Assembly: GCF_000186465.1 (NCBI RefSeq)
Contig: NZ_GL636091.1
Span: 1,000,505 to 1,064,504, forward strand
Direction of reading: 5' to 3'
DNA: 64,000 nucleotides
Source: Streptococcus australis ATCC 700641
GTDB taxonomy: Bacteria; Bacillota; Bacilli; Lactobacillales; Streptococcaceae
The position numbers were made by a program, and so were the translations under genes. The notes beneath the pieces are model-generated. The model did not search any database. It was not told the DNA's origin and saw only the letters and a program-made list of their open reading frames with translations. Below, piece after piece: positions 17,805 to 27,149 of the stretch. Position 1 is the first letter of the stretch. Each line of letters opens with the position of its first letter.

Positions 17805-17832
17805 TTGCATTCGGAAGAAAATAGTGTATAAT
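17805..17832 (+). promoter_or_regulatory. Promoter of rplK-rplA
   Basis: TTGCAT at 17805-17810 and TATAAT at 17827-17832 are spaced by 16 bases, giving a leader of about 70 bases before rplK. Confidence 0.75.
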
Positions 17833-17855
17833 AGAAAGGTATGCGCAGAGCATAC

Positions 17856-17896
17856 TTGTGGGAGGTAAAAATCTGTAATTACCGCCAAAACCACAA
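17856..17896 (+). promoter_or_regulatory. Putative ribosomal protein L1 binding site in the rplK leader
   Basis: TTGTGG (17856-17861) pairs with CCACAA (17891-17896), enclosing GGTAA/TTACC and an asymmetric internal loop around GTGGGAGGTAAAAATC. This resembles the L1 site of 23S rRNA and known L1-operon leaders. L1 is expected to bind and repress translation of the operon. The rplK ribosome binding site (AAAGGAGG) starts at the base of the helix. Confidence 0.7.
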
Positions 17897-17911
17897 AGGA
17901 GGATTTAAGAA

Positions 17912-18337
17912 ATGGCTAAAAAAGTCGAAAAACTTGTAAAATTGCAAATCCCTGCTGGTAAAGCTACTCCAGCTCCACCGGTTGGACCAGCACTTGGTCA
18001 AGCAGGTATCAACATCATGGGATTCACTAAAGAGTTTAACGCTCGTACAGCTGACCAAGCTGGTATGATTATCCCAGTTGTGATCACTGTTTATGAAGAT
18101 AAATCATTTGATTTCGTTACAAAAACACCACCAGCTGCTGTTCTTTTGAAAAAAGCTGCAGGTGTTGAAAAAGGATCAGGTACACCTAACAAAACGAAAG
18201 TTGCAACAGTTACTCGTGCACAAGTACAAGAAATTGCTGAAACTAAGATGCCAGATTTGAACGCTGCAAACATTGAGTCTGCAATGCGTATGATCGAAGG
18301 TACTGCTCGTTCTATGGGATTCACTGTTACTGACTAA
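17912..18337 (+). CDS. rplK: 50S ribosomal protein L11
   Basis: The 141-residue product is L11, part of the GTPase-associated centre of the large subunit. It has the N-terminal [24 protein letters not shown] and the C-terminal rRNA-binding domain with [14 protein letters not shown] and [10 protein letters not shown]. Length matches the family. Codon usage is that of a highly expressed gene. It is the first gene of the rplK-rplA operon. Confidence 0.99.
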   Translation: MAKKVEKLVKLQIPAGKATPAPPVGPALGQAGINIMGFTKEFNARTADQAGMIIPVVITVYEDKSFDFVTKTPPAAVLLKKAAGVEKGSGTPNKTKVATVTRAQVQEIAETKMPDLNAANIESAMRMIEGTARSMGFTVTD

Positions 18338-18387
18338 TTGTAACAATCCTATTTGCCCGCAATACACTTGATCATGAGACGAGTGAC

Positions 18388-18414
18388 GTGGGAGATGAAA
18401 ATCGATATGACCAC
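18388..18414 (+). promoter_or_regulatory. Second putative L1 binding site, before rplA
   Basis: GTGGGAGATGAAAATC at 18388-18403 repeats the motif of the rplK leader, closed by GACCAC at 18409-18414. It lies between rplK and rplA, just upstream of the rplA ribosome binding site (AAGGAG). It would let L1 repress its own gene separately. Confidence 0.65.
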
Positions 18415-18434
18415 ATTACAAGGAGAAAGATAAA

Positions 18435-19124
18435 ATGGCTAAAAAAAGCAAACAACTTCGTGCTGCACTTGAAAAAATCGACAGCACAAAAGCATACAGC
18501 GTAGAAGAAGCTGTAGCTCTTGCAAAAGAAACTAACTTTGCAAAATTTGACGCAACTGTAGAAGTTGCTTATAACTTGAACATCGACGTGAAAAAAGCTG
18601 ACCAACAAATCCGTGGTGCAATGGTATTGCCAAACGGAACTGGTAAAACTGCTCGCGTTCTTGTATTTGCACGTGGTGCAAAAGCTGAAGAAGCAAAAGC
18701 TGCTGGTGCAGACTTCGTAGGTGAAGATGACCTTGTTGCGAAAATCAACGATGGTTGGTTGGACTTCGACGTAGTTATCGCTACACCTGACATGATGGCT
18801 CTTGTTGGACGTCTTGGACGTGTCCTTGGACCACGTAACTTGATGCCAAACCCTAAAACTGGTACTGTAACAATGGATGTTGCTAAAGCAGTTGAAGAGT
18901 CTAAAGGTGGTAAAATCACTTACCGTGCAGACCGTGCAGGTATCGTTCAAGCCATCATCGGTAAAGTGTCATTTGACGCTGATAAATTGGTTGAAAACTT
19001 CAAAGCTTTCAACGATGTTATCCAAAAAGCAAAACCAGCTACAGCTAAAGGTACTTACGTAACTAGCTTGACTTTGACTACAACTCAAGGTCCTGGTATC
19101 AAAGTGGATGTTAACTCACTTTAA
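18435..19124 (+). CDS. rplA: 50S ribosomal protein L1
   Basis: The 229-residue product is L1 of the mobile L1 stalk near the E site, and the likely autorepressor of this operon. It has the signatures [37 protein letters not shown] and [20 protein letters not shown]. Length and codon usage are as expected. Confidence 0.99.
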   Translation: MAKKSKQLRAALEKIDSTKAYSVEEAVALAKETNFAKFDATVEVAYNLNIDVKKADQQIRGAMVLPNGTGKTARVLVFARGAKAEEAKAAGADFVGEDDLVAKINDGWLDFDVVIATPDMMALVGRLGRVLGPRNLMPNPKTGTVTMDVAKAVEESKGGKITYRADRAGIVQAIIGKVSFDADKLVENFKAFNDVIQKAKPATAKGTYVTSLTLTTTQGPGIKVDVNSL

Positions 19125-19133
19125 TTAGAAATC

Positions 19134-19159
19134 AAAGCTACCTTCGGGTAGCTTTTTTT
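19134..19159 (+). terminator. Terminator of rplK-rplA
   Basis: AAAGCTACC, loop TTCG, GGTAGCTTTTTTT, nine bases after the rplA stop. Confidence 0.93.
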
Positions 19160-19279
19160 CTTTTTTTGAATGATTTAGAAGGTTCTACCTTGATGATAAA
19201 TTCAATAGATATTAAAACGCTTGCATAAGTACAGGAAAAGGGTATAATATAGTTGAAAAACTAAAAAAAGGAGAATCAA

Positions 19280-22200
19280 ATGATTTTTAAACGTTCAAAC
19301 GGAGAATTCCGTGAAACTGATCGAGTGACTCGTTTCAAATTGATCAAGTCGGGTAAGAACTGGTTGCGTGCAGCCACTTCAAATTTTGGTTTGCTCAAAG
19401 TGATCCGAGGTCAAGTCGAAGAGACTGTTGTTGCTGAGGTTCGTGAAGATGCTGTTTCTGCTAAGAGCCGTCACCTCTTAAAAGGGATCGTAGTGGCAGC
19501 AGCAGTTCTAAGTGCTACTACAGTTGCAAATACTACGTTTGCGGATGAAGTAGGAAACGAAGTAGTTTCTTCCTCTACAGCAGTGAGTGCTCCATCCGTT
19601 TCAACTGAAGCAGCTTCTAAAGAAGTCTCAGCCCCTCAAAATGAAAGTGCTGTAGCATCGGATGATAAAGCTATTTTGGAACAAAATGCTTCTGAGGCTG
19701 CATTATTGAATCAGATAGCAGAAAAATATGCTTCCAATCATCAAAATGCAGAACAGAAAGCTGCTATCAAAGAGGCTGTTGCAAAAGTTCAAGCTGAATT
19801 GCCAGCAAAAGAAGCTTCGACCAATTCTGGTGAGAATGCTCCATCATATGCTGAGCAACGATCACGCTTGAACAAGTCAGTAGATGACATGATGGAAACC
19901 TTGAAGGCGGCAGGTTTCAATGGAAACACAACCGTTAATGGTGCACCTGCAATTTCTGCTCAGTTGGATGCTCTTTCAACTTCAACTACTCTGACAGCAC
20001 CATCTGTTTCTCCAATAATGGATGAACCAAATGGAGCTTCAATTGAGGATCCAGCATGGAACAATACAAATTATCAATTGGATCCAAATGCAGATCGCTA
20101 TACTTATTCTATTTGGGATCTTCAAAACTGGCAAGGTGCAGCTAATCAAGGTGGTGTTACCTATAACAATGGTGGCTATTATGTAACCTTCTCAGTAGAT
20201 CGCTCTACTGTAGGAACGACACAGACGCCAACTGTTCACGCTCGTTTAGTAGAAAAAGCTACTGGCAAAGAAGTAGAAACATTGGATATGACTGCCAATT
20301 CAACGTTCCAATTTAGCACCTTGGTGAAAGAAAATCCTACTTATGCCCCACAATTTGATTATACTACTGGGGAATCTTCGCAAATCCTAGGAACTTGGAC
20401 CAATAACCGTGAAGCTGGTCCAACTTCTGATGATAAATATAAACACCACATTCTTCAAATTCGTGATACGGTTAAACCAGGAAATGTTGGAGAAACAAAA
20501 CCAAATGTTCAAACAGTTATCCCAATTGAAAAAGTAACCCATACTACCCACTATAAAGTAGAAGGTACGAATAAAGAATTAGCTTCCTACAGCCAGACAG
20601 GTATTGAAAGCCAAGACTACAAGGCATCTAATCCGCGTTCATTTGAAGGCTACGAGTTCGTACGTACGGATGCTGAAAAGGATATGGCAGGTTCTCTAGG
20701 TGGTGTCGGAGCTAAATACCTAGAACTCCAAGGTGGACGTGCTCACTACTATGTCAAACGGATTGTAGAGCAAGTCGATAAAGACGGTACATCAGTTGTC
20801 AAATTGTACGCTTTAGACCCATCAAAAGTGGCATCGTATAATCCATCTACAGATGTAAATACGCTTGACTTAACCAACTATACACTATTGTATACCTCAG
20901 ATCCGGTTAAGCCAGGAGCTAAGCCAACACCTGCTGGAACAGCAACTGAACCTAAAGAGGTCGGATATGTTGACAGTAAGGATGGAAAATACCATCTTAA
21001 AGTAGCAACTTATACGGATGGTGGAAATGGGAATGTGCGCTTGAGTGGTTGGTTCAACAAGGCCACTGGGGATGCCTTTACAGATTCACCACAGTTTTCA
21101 GCAGATGTCGATCCCGTTCGAAACAATACTTCCAATATCATTGGTGGGAACACACCAGGAGATAAAGCGTCTGGATATCCATCATTCTTTAATAACTATT
21201 CTCTTCCATCCATTAAAGAAATTTCTACCGATGTAACGCACTATTACCGTAAAACAGATGCTACAGGTAATGTTTACGTGCATTATCAAGATACAGAAGG
21301 TAAGACTATTAAGCCAGATGTAACCGATGAAAAAGCTCAACCAGTTGATTCAGCTTACGACACAGTAGTAGACAACCGTCCAGAAGAAATCGAAAAAGAC
21401 GGTAAGACTTATGTATTGGTACCAGCGGGTAACTACACAGTTGGTGAAGTTGATGACCAAGGCCACCTTACATCATCAGATGACACAACTGGTAAAGTAG
21501 CTGAACAAGATAAGAACGTCACCTATGTATACAAACTGAAGGAAACTCCAGCTGAGCCGAAGAAGGGTGAAGTTATCATCACTTACATAGACGAAAATGG
21601 TAAGGAAATCGAAAAACCTCGTCAAGATACACCAAACTCACCATATGACACACCATATAACACCACTGAGGAAGGTGAAAAACCGAATACTATCAAGACA
21701 CCAGATGGTAAGACCTATAAGATCGTACCAAAAGGTGACTACCCAGTAGGTAAAGTTGACGAAGATGGACATTTGGAATCATCTGATCCAGTTAAAGGTA
21801 AAGTTGACAAACCAAAATCAACCATCACTTACGTTTATAAAGAAGTGAAGGAAACCCCAGCTGAGCCTAAGGGTAACGTCTACGTACACTATGTAGATAC
21901 AGAAGGTAAGACCATCAAGTCAGATGTGACCGACGAAAAAGCTCAACCAGTGGATAAAGACTACGACACAGTTGTAGACAACCGTCCACAAGAGATTGAA
22001 TTTGAAGGCAAGACTTATGAATTGGTACCTGCAGGTAACTATACAGTTGGTGGAGTAGATGACCAAGGTCACCTCAAGTCTACTGATCCTACCACAGGTA
22101 AAGTGATCGAAGGCGATAAGAATGTAACGTATGTTTACAAACTGAAAGAAACTCCAGACAAACCTGTAGAACCAACTCCAGACAAGCCTGTAGAGCCAAC

Positions 22201-22615
22201 TCCAGACAAGCCTGTAGAGCCAACTCCAGACAAACCTGTAGAACCAACTCCAGACAAGCCTGTAGAGCCAACTCCAGATAAGCCTGTAGAGCCAACTCCA
22301 AACAAGCCTGTAGAGCCAACTCCAGATAAGCCTGTAGAGCCAACACCAGGTAAACCGGTGGATCCAACACCAGGTAAACCAGTGAATCCAACACCAGGTA
22401 AACCGGTGGATCCAACACCAGGTAAACCAGTGAATCCAACACCAGGTAAACCAGTGGATCCAACACCAGGTAAACCGGTGGATCCAACACCAGCTAAAGA
22501 ACAACTTCCAAATACTGGTGAAACTACATCTGTAGGATCAACTGTACTCGGACTAGTTGCAGGACTTGTAGGATTGGCAGCACTTGGACGTCGTAAAGAG
22601 GGAGACGAAAAATAA
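19280..22615 (+). CDS. Large LPXTG adhesin with MucBP repeats and proline-rich wall-spanning region
   Basis: The 1111-residue protein has a long N-terminal export signal with KLIKSGKNWLRAAT (a KxxKSGKxW-type motif used by serine-rich adhesins and glucansucrases) and a hydrophobic core ending TTVANTTFADE. A non-repetitive region of about 90-650 follows, with SIWDLQNWQGAAN and a ThxTHYYRK-type segment. Three MucBP-like repeats (about 664-755, 764-855 and 864-955, each with a VHYxDTEGKTIK or ITYIDENGKEIE start) come next, then 14 octapeptides and LPNTGE near residue 1076 with a hydrophobic tail and RRKEGDEK. It is wall-anchored by sortase and probably binds a glycan or mucin; the ligand is inferred. 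Confidence 0.9.
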   Translation: MIFKRSNGEFRETDRVTRFKLIKSGKNWLRAATSNFGLLKVIRGQVEETVVAEVREDAVSAKSRHLLKGIVVAAAVLSATTVANTTFADEVGNEVVSSSTAVSAPSVSTEAASKEVSAPQNESAVASDDKAILEQNASEAALLNQIAEKYASNHQNAEQKAAIKEAVAKVQAELPAKEASTNSGENAPSYAEQRSRLNKSVDDMMETLKAAGFNGNTTVNGAPAISAQLDALSTSTTLTAPSVSPIMDEPNGASIEDPAWNNTNYQLDPNADRYTYSIWDLQNWQGAANQGGVTYNNGGYYVTFSVDRSTVGTTQTPTVHARLVEKATGKEVETLDMTANSTFQFSTLVKENPTYAPQFDYTTGESSQILGTWTNNREAGPTSDDKYKHHILQIRDTVKPGNVGETKPNVQTVIPIEKVTHTTHYKVEGTNKELASYSQTGIESQDYKASNPRSFEGYEFVRTDAEKDMAGSLGGVGAKYLELQGGRAHYYVKRIVEQVDKDGTSVVKLYALDPSKVASYNPSTDVNTLDLTNYTLLYTSDPVKPGAKPTPAGTATEPKEVGYVDSKDGKYHLKVATYTDGGNGNVRLSGWFNKATGDAFTDSPQFSADVDPVRNNTSNIIGGNTPGDKASGYPSFFNNYSLPSIKEISTDVTHYYRKTDATGNVYVHYQDTEGKTIKPDVTDEKAQPVDSAYDTVVDNRPEEIEKDGKTYVLVPAGNYTVGEVDDQGHLTSSDDTTGKVAEQDKNVTYVYKLKETPAEPKKGEVIITYIDENGKEIEKPRQDTPNSPYDTPYNTTEEGEKPNTIKTPDGKTYKIVPKGDYPVGKVDEDGHLESSDPVKGKVDKPKSTITYVYKEVKETPAEPKGNVYVHYVDTEGKTIKSDVTDEKAQPVDKDYDTVVDNRPQEIEFEGKTYELVPAGNYTVGGVDDQGHLKSTDPTTGKVIEGDKNVTYVYKLKETPDKPVEPTPDKPVEPTPDKPVEPTPDKPVEPTPDKPVEPTPDKPVEPTPNKPVEPTPDKPVEPTPGKPVDPTPGKPVNPTPGKPVDPTPGKPVNPTPGKPVDPTPGKPVDPTPAKEQLPNTGETTSVGSTVLGLVAGLVGLAALGRRKEGDEK
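22151..22486 (+). repeat. 14 tandem 24-bp units encoding TPDKPVEP / TPGKPV(D/N)P
   Basis: Eight units encode TPDKPVEP (one is TPNKPVEP) and six encode TPGKPVDP or TPGKPVNP, in alternating order for most of the second block. The units are in frame within the adhesin gene and form the wall-spanning stalk. The high identity between units makes copy-number change by slippage likely. Confidence 0.95.
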
Positions 22616-22701
22616 TTCTTCTTTCTTTGGTGAAAGATTGATTTTGCTGAATTCCAAATAGCAAGGTCTACTCGATGACTAGAAAAGGTTTTATAGCCTT
22701 G

Positions 22702-22729
22702 AAAAAGGGGATGATGCATCCCCTTTTTT
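22702..22729 (+). terminator. Terminator of the adhesin gene
   Basis: AAAAAGGGGATG, short loop, CATCCCCTTTTTT: a GC-rich stem followed by a T tract, about 87 bases after the stop codon. Confidence 0.9.
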
Positions 22730-22775
22730 AGACTAGTCAATCATTTTTGTTATCACAATGAGATTTTTATAATAG

Positions 22776-22836
22776 GAGCCTCAAGTTCTAAACAGGTTGA
22801 AAGCTACAACCTGTTTGTCTCAAGAGGCTCTTTTTA
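22776..22836 (+). ncRNA. Candidate small RNA with own terminator
   Basis: After the adhesin terminator there is a TATAAT at 22768-22773 with a weak -35 (TTGTTA, 15-bp spacing). It is followed by an outer stem GAGCCTC (22776-22782)/GAGGCTC (22824-22830), which encloses a 10-bp stem AAACAGGTTG/CAACCTGTTT (22790-22816), and a T-run at 22831-22835. No coding frame fits. The transcript would be about 60 nt. It could instead be a stand-alone terminator for readthrough from the adhesin gene. The rest of 22616-23065 holds nothing else I recognise apart from a TAAAAT -10-like box near 23033 for pyrH. Confidence 0.45.
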
Positions 22837-23065
22837 ATAGGTAAGAAAGTCATACAACTTCATTAATTTGGAACGTTGAAAGAAAGTTCTCCTTTGGAGG
22901 AATCACCTATCCATACGAGCTGGCACACTCAGAAATGGTCAATAGAAAAGTATGGGGTAAAATAATCAATTTTAAGACGACAAGATAAAATTTTTTTGAT
23001 AGATATCACTATATAAAAAACGCTTTTTGTGGTAAAATAATACAGATCATAAAAGGAGTGACAAA

Positions 23066-23797
23066 ATGGTAGAACCTAAGTATAAACGTATTTTAATTAA
23101 GTTATCAGGTGAAGCGTTAGCCGGTGAACGGGGTGTCGGAATTGATATCAAAACGGTTCAAAAGATGGCCCTTGAAATCAAAGAAGTTCATGACCTTGGA
23201 ATTGAAATTGCTCTCGTTATCGGTGGAGGAAATCTCTGGCGTGGAGAACCTGCGGCGGAAGCAGGTATGGATCGCGTTCAAGCAGATTACACTGGAATGC
23301 TTGGAACAGTTATGAATGCCTTGGTGATGGCGGATTCTCTTCAACAGGTTGGAGTAGATACGCGTGTCCAAACAGCGATTGCTATGCAACAAGTCGCTGA
23401 GCCTTATATCCGTGGCCGCGCCCTTCGTCACTTGGAAAAAGAGCGTATTGTTATCTTTGGTGCAGGCATTGGTTCTCCATACTTCTCAACGGATACAACG
23501 GCTGCTCTTCGTGCCGCTGAAATTGAAGCAGACGCAATCTTGATGGCTAAGAATGGTGTTGACGGCGTTTATAATGCTGATCCAAAGAAAGACAAGACAG
23601 CTGTGAAGTTTGAAGAATTAACTCACCGTGATGTCATCAATAAAGGCCTTCGTATCATGGATTCGACAGCATCGACCATCTCAATGGACAATGATATTGA
23701 CTTAGTCGTTTTCAACATGAATGAGCCAGGTAACATCAAACGCGTTGTCTTTGGAGAAAATATCGGTACTACCGTTTCTAATAATGTAGAAAAATAA
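23066..23797 (+). CDS. pyrH: UMP kinase
   Basis: The 243-residue product phosphorylates UMP to UDP and belongs to the amino-acid-kinase fold. It shows [21 protein letters not shown] at the start, [10 protein letters not shown] for the phosphate-binding loop, [15 protein letters not shown] [20 protein letters not shown], and [16 protein letters not shown]. Length is normal. It is followed 18 bases later by frr, the conserved order. Confidence 0.98.
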   Translation: MVEPKYKRILIKLSGEALAGERGVGIDIKTVQKMALEIKEVHDLGIEIALVIGGGNLWRGEPAAEAGMDRVQADYTGMLGTVMNALVMADSLQQVGVDTRVQTAIAMQQVAEPYIRGRALRHLEKERIVIFGAGIGSPYFSTDTTAALRAAEIEADAILMAKNGVDGVYNADPKKDKTAVKFEELTHRDVINKGLRIMDSTASTISMDNDIDLVVFNMNEPGNIKRVVFGENIGTTVSNNVEK

Positions 23798-23815
23798 GGA
23801 AGTTAGAGGAATAAA

Positions 23816-24373
23816 ATGGCAAATCCAATCGTAGAAAAAGCTAAAGAAAGAATGTCTCAGTCTCACCAAAGTTTGGGACGTGAATTTGGAAGTATCCGGG
23901 CAGGTCGTGCAAACGCAAGTCTCTTGGACCGTATCTATGTTCAATATTACGGAGTTGATACTCCATTGAATCAAATCGCATCTATCACGATTCCAGAAGC
24001 CCGTGTGATGTTGATCACGCCTTTTGACAAGTCTTCATTGAAAGATATTGAGCACGCTTTGAATGCTTCTGACCTTGGTATTACTCCGGCTAACGATGGT
24101 TCGGTCATTCGCTTGGTCATCCCAGCTTTGACAGAAGAAACCCGTCGTGACTTGGCCAAAGAAGTGAAAAAAGTTGGTGAAAATGCTAAGGTAGCGATCC
24201 GTAACATCCGTCGTGATGCTATGGATGAAGCTAAGAAACAAGAAAAAGCAAAAGAAATCACTGAAGATGAATTGAAGGGTCTTGAAAAAGAAATACAAAA
24301 AGTAACGGATGATGCTGTGAAACATATCGATGAAATGACAGCTCACAAAGAAAAAGAATTGCTTGAAGTCTAA
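23816..24373 (+). CDS. frr: Ribosome recycling factor
   Basis: The 185-residue RRF splits post-termination ribosomes together with EF-G. It has [22 protein letters not shown] near residue 20, [12 protein letters not shown], and the long C-terminal three-helix region with [19 protein letters not shown]. Length is canonical. It is in one transcription unit with pyrH. Confidence 0.98.
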   Translation: MANPIVEKAKERMSQSHQSLGREFGSIRAGRANASLLDRIYVQYYGVDTPLNQIASITIPEARVMLITPFDKSSLKDIEHALNASDLGITPANDGSVIRLVIPALTEETRRDLAKEVKKVGENAKVAIRNIRRDAMDEAKKQEKAKEITEDELKGLEKEIQKVTDDAVKHIDEMTAHKEKELLEV

Positions 24374-24479
24374 TCATTTCCAGCAGTTTACAGAGGAAAT
24401 GAACTCAGTTGGCACTGCTGGCTGGGTTTTATTTCCATTAAGGGGCTATTGATCATCATTAGCTAGAAAGAAGGAAGAA

Positions 24480-25334
24480 ATGAATACCAATCTCGCACAT
24501 GATATCGTGGGCCTTGTTACGGATGAGAATGACCGTTTTTACTTTGTCCAAAAGGATGGGCAAACCTATGCCTTGGACAAGTCTGAAGGAGAGCATGCTC
24601 TTGGAGAGTCCGTCAAGGGCTTTGCCTATACGGATATGAAGCAACGTTTGCGCCTGACCACACTTGAAGTCACAGCTCGTCAGGACCAATTTGGTTGGGG
24701 GACAGTGACAGAAGTTCGTAAGGACCTGGGTGTTTTTGTCGATACTGGTCTACCAGACAAGGAGATTGTCGTATCTCTGGATATTCTGCCAGAGATCAAG
24801 GAACTATGGCCTAAAAAAGGAGATAAACTCTTTGTTCGCCTGGAAGTCGATAAAAAAGATCGAATCTGGGGTGTCTTGGCCTACCAAGAAGACTTCCAAC
24901 GGATTGCTCGTCCAGCCTACAACAATATGCAGAATCAGAACTGGCCGGCTATCGTCTATCGCTTAAAACTTTCAGGGACCTTTGTTTACTTACCTGAGAA
25001 CAATATGTTAGGCTTTATCCATCCAAGTGAGCGCTTTGCCGAACCTCGTTTGGGACAAGTCCTAGATGCCCGGGTTATTGGTTTCCGAGAGGTGGATCGG
25101 ACCTTGAATTTATCCTTGAAGCCACGCTCGTTTGAAATGCTGGAAAACGATGCACAGATGATTTTGGCATATTTAGAAAACAATGGAGGCTTTATGACCT
25201 TGAATGATAAGTCCTCCCCAGAAGAAATTAAGGCAACCTTTGGCATTTCCAAGGGGCAGTTCAAAAAAGCTCTGGGAGGCTTGATGAAAGCAGGGAAAAT
25301 CACACAGGATGCCTTTGGTACAGAATTAAAATAA
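24480..25334 (+). CDS. cvfB: S1-domain RNA-binding protein CvfB
   Basis: The 284-residue protein has several S1-like OB-fold domains, seen in [19 protein letters not shown] and [19 protein letters not shown], and a C-terminal winged-helix region ([20 protein letters not shown]). This is the CvfB/YitL architecture; in staphylococci CvfB affects virulence-gene expression by binding RNA. The ATG follows GAAGGAAG. It sits about 100 bases after frr and 10 bases before yozE. Confidence 0.9.
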   Translation: MNTNLAHDIVGLVTDENDRFYFVQKDGQTYALDKSEGEHALGESVKGFAYTDMKQRLRLTTLEVTARQDQFGWGTVTEVRKDLGVFVDTGLPDKEIVVSLDILPEIKELWPKKGDKLFVRLEVDKKDRIWGVLAYQEDFQRIARPAYNNMQNQNWPAIVYRLKLSGTFVYLPENNMLGFIHPSERFAEPRLGQVLDARVIGFREVDRTLNLSLKPRSFEMLENDAQMILAYLENNGGFMTLNDKSSPEEIKATFGISKGQFKKALGGLMKAGKITQDAFGTELK

Positions 25335-25344
25335 AAGGAGTCCT

Positions 25345-25560
25345 ATGCGAAAATCATTTTATACTTGGTTGATGACAGAGCGCAATCCCAAAAGCAATGC
25401 TCCCAAGGCTCTTCTAGCTGATCTGGTCTTTCATGAGACAGCCTTTCCAAAGCATACAGATGATTTTGATGAAGTCAGTCGCTTTCTGGAAGAGCATGCC
25501 AGTTTCTCCTTTAATCTAGGAGATTTTGATGCAATTTGGGAAGAATACCTAGGTCATTAA
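25345..25560 (+). CDS. YozE family protein (UPF0346)
   Basis: The 71-residue protein has the characteristic [15 protein letters not shown] start, [21 protein letters not shown], and FDAIWEEYL ending of the YozE SAM-like fold family. The function is unknown. AAAGGAG precedes the ATG, 10 bases after cvfB, so the two are probably co-transcribed. Confidence 0.9.
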   Translation: MRKSFYTWLMTERNPKSNAPKALLADLVFHETAFPKHTDDFDEVSRFLEEHASFSFNLGDFDAIWEEYLGH

Positions 25561-25611
25561 GTACAAGAGAATCAAAGTGGGCCGGGGATGGTCAATTCTC
25601 GGTCTCTTTGT

Positions 25612-25617
25612 TATAAT
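25612..25617 (+). promoter_or_regulatory. -10 box of phoH
   Basis: TATAAT at 25612-25617 with a weak -35 (TGGTCA at 25589-25594, 17-bp spacing). Its position shows that translation of phoH must begin downstream, at the TTG at 25652, and not at in-frame codons upstream. Confidence 0.6.
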
Positions 25618-25651
25618 AGAGAAAACTTACAGAAATAGAGAGGTTCTTTAT

Positions 25652-26650
25652 TTGAAAGAACATTCAATTGATATTCAATTAAGTCATCCAGATGATCTCT
25701 TCCATCTATTTGGATCCAATGAACGTCACTTGCGTTTGATGGAGCAGGAGTTGGATGTGATCATCCATGCCCGAACAGAAATTGTCCAGGTCATCGGTCA
25801 AGAAGAAGATTGTGAAAAAGCCAGACAAGTTATTGAGGCTTTGCTTATCTTGGTGAATCGTGGCATGACTATCGGGACGCCGGATGTTGTAACAGCTATT
25901 CAAATGGTTCGTAATGATGAGTTGGATAAGTTCGTGGCCTTGTATGAAGAAGAAATCATCAAGGATAGCTACGGCAAGCCCATTCGGGTAAAAACGCTAG
26001 GTCAAAAGATTTATGTAGATAGTGTCAAGCACCATGATGTGACCTTCGGGATTGGACCAGCAGGGACTGGGAAGACCTTTTTGGCAGTAACTTTGGCCGT
26101 GACCGCCCTCAAGCGTGGTCAAGTCAAGCGCATTATTTTGACTCGCCCAGCCGTGGAAGCAGGAGAGAGCCTTGGTTTCCTTCCAGGGGATCTCAAGGAA
26201 AAGGTAGACCCTTATCTACGTCCAGTCTATGATGCCCTCTATCAAATCTTGGGCAAGGACCAGACCACTCGTATGATGGAGCGGGAGATTATTGAGATAG
26301 CTCCCTTAGCTTATATGCGGGGCCGGACCTTGGATGATGCCTTTGTCATTCTCGATGAAGCGCAAAATACAACCATCATGCAGATGAAGATGTTCTTGAC
26401 CCGTCTTGGTTTCAACTCCAAGATGATTGTCAATGGAGACACTAGCCAGATTGACCTTCCTCGAAATGTCAAATCCGGCTTGATTGATGCCCAGGAGAAG
26501 TTAAAAAATATTTCTCAGATTGATTTTGTGCACTTCTCTGCTAAGGATGTTGTTCGCCATCCTGTTGTAGCAGAAATTATCCGGGCCTATGAGCCCCTCC
26601 CACATCTAGTAATCAAAGAAAAACTGGATGTGGAAGAAGAAACGGAATAA
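25652..26650 (+). CDS. phoH: PhoH family ATPase
   Basis: The 332-residue protein has an N-terminal KH-like region (about 30-80) and a PhoH P-loop domain with GPAGTGKTFLAVTLAV (Walker A) and AFVILDEAQNTTIMQMKMFLTR (Walker B), ending TSQIDLPRNVKSGL. In Firmicutes it is often next to ybeY and is linked to RNA metabolism, though ybeY is 6 kb away here. The TTG start at 25652 follows GAGAGG by about 9 bases and gives LKEHSIDIQLSHPDDLF, the family N-terminus. Confidence 0.92.
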   Translation: MKEHSIDIQLSHPDDLFHLFGSNERHLRLMEQELDVIIHARTEIVQVIGQEEDCEKARQVIEALLILVNRGMTIGTPDVVTAIQMVRNDELDKFVALYEEEIIKDSYGKPIRVKTLGQKIYVDSVKHHDVTFGIGPAGTGKTFLAVTLAVTALKRGQVKRIILTRPAVEAGESLGFLPGDLKEKVDPYLRPVYDALYQILGKDQTTRMMEREIIEIAPLAYMRGRTLDDAFVILDEAQNTTIMQMKMFLTRLGFNSKMIVNGDTSQIDLPRNVKSGLIDAQEKLKNISQIDFVHFSAKDVVRHPVVAEIIRAYEPLPHLVIKEKLDVEEETE

Positions 26651-26651
26651 A

Positions 26652-26686
26652 AAAAGAGGCAAAGATCAGAGGATCTTTGCCTTAAA
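26652..26686 (+). terminator. Terminator of phoH
   Basis: GGCAAAGATC (26658-26667), loop, GATCTTTGCC (26672-26681), preceded by an A tract, immediately after the phoH stop. The T-run is weak. Confidence 0.75.
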
Positions 26687-27060
26687 TTGACGATAAAATC
26701 ATTTTCTAGACTTTCCTTAGGTGAGAACGGAGGTTAGGTGAAATTATCCAGTGGATGATTTCAGCAATCCAGGAAGTTCCATGACTAAATCAAGATACAA
26801 AGGGCGTCTGCGGATAAAGTCAAAATAGGAAGTTTGACGCAGAATCTTTTGATTCTAGAAAAACTTATCTTTTTGACACAATCCGCAGCCCGTGTTCAAT
26901 TTTTATTGAGCCCCTTCGCTCTTTAATTTCTGGGCTCAGGCTAAAACAGTTTCCCAAACTGTTTTACTCTTAATTATTCCGAGTGCTTGAAACTAAATTG
27001 TTTCAGACACTTTTCTCACAGCGGAAAATCTCTGAAAATGATTTAAAAAACTCAAAACAA
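26686..27060 (+). repeat. Dispersed structured repeat, copy 2, with extra internal sequence
   Basis: The closing arms ACTTTCC (26710-26716) and GGAAAAT (27023-27029) with GTGAG and CTCAC match copies 1 and 3. The interval between them is 320 bp rather than about 132 bp. The extra DNA includes an 81-base imperfect palindrome (CTGCGGAT at 26808-26815, ATCCGCAG at 26881-26888, with AGAATC/GATTCT at its tip), TGAGCCC/GGGCTCA and AAAACAGTTT/AAACTGTTTT. The last hairpin before the right arm (GTGCTTGAAAC/GTTTCAGACAC) corresponds to those of the other copies. It lies between convergent phoH and ald. Confidence 0.7.
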
Positions 27061-27149
27061 CTTGTTTTTTTCAAAACTTTTTTATTAGTTCATATGAAAA
27101 AATAAGTTGCTTATTTTTTTCGATGATAATTCTTTAAATATATGATAGT

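Noticed and set aside
18372..18950. 192-codon minus-strand frame opposite rplA
   Set aside because: Cys/Phe/Ser-rich composition caused by antisense of the biased rplA codons.
22151..22486. Possible CRISPR-like array
   Set aside because: The 24-bp units are directly adjacent without spacers and encode an in-frame stalk.
21920..22740. Minus-strand frames rich in Trp/Cys or Gly/Ser/Thr opposite the adhesin
   Set aside because: Antisense reading of the 24-bp repeats; no ribosome binding site or promoter, and the plus-strand adhesin is well supported.
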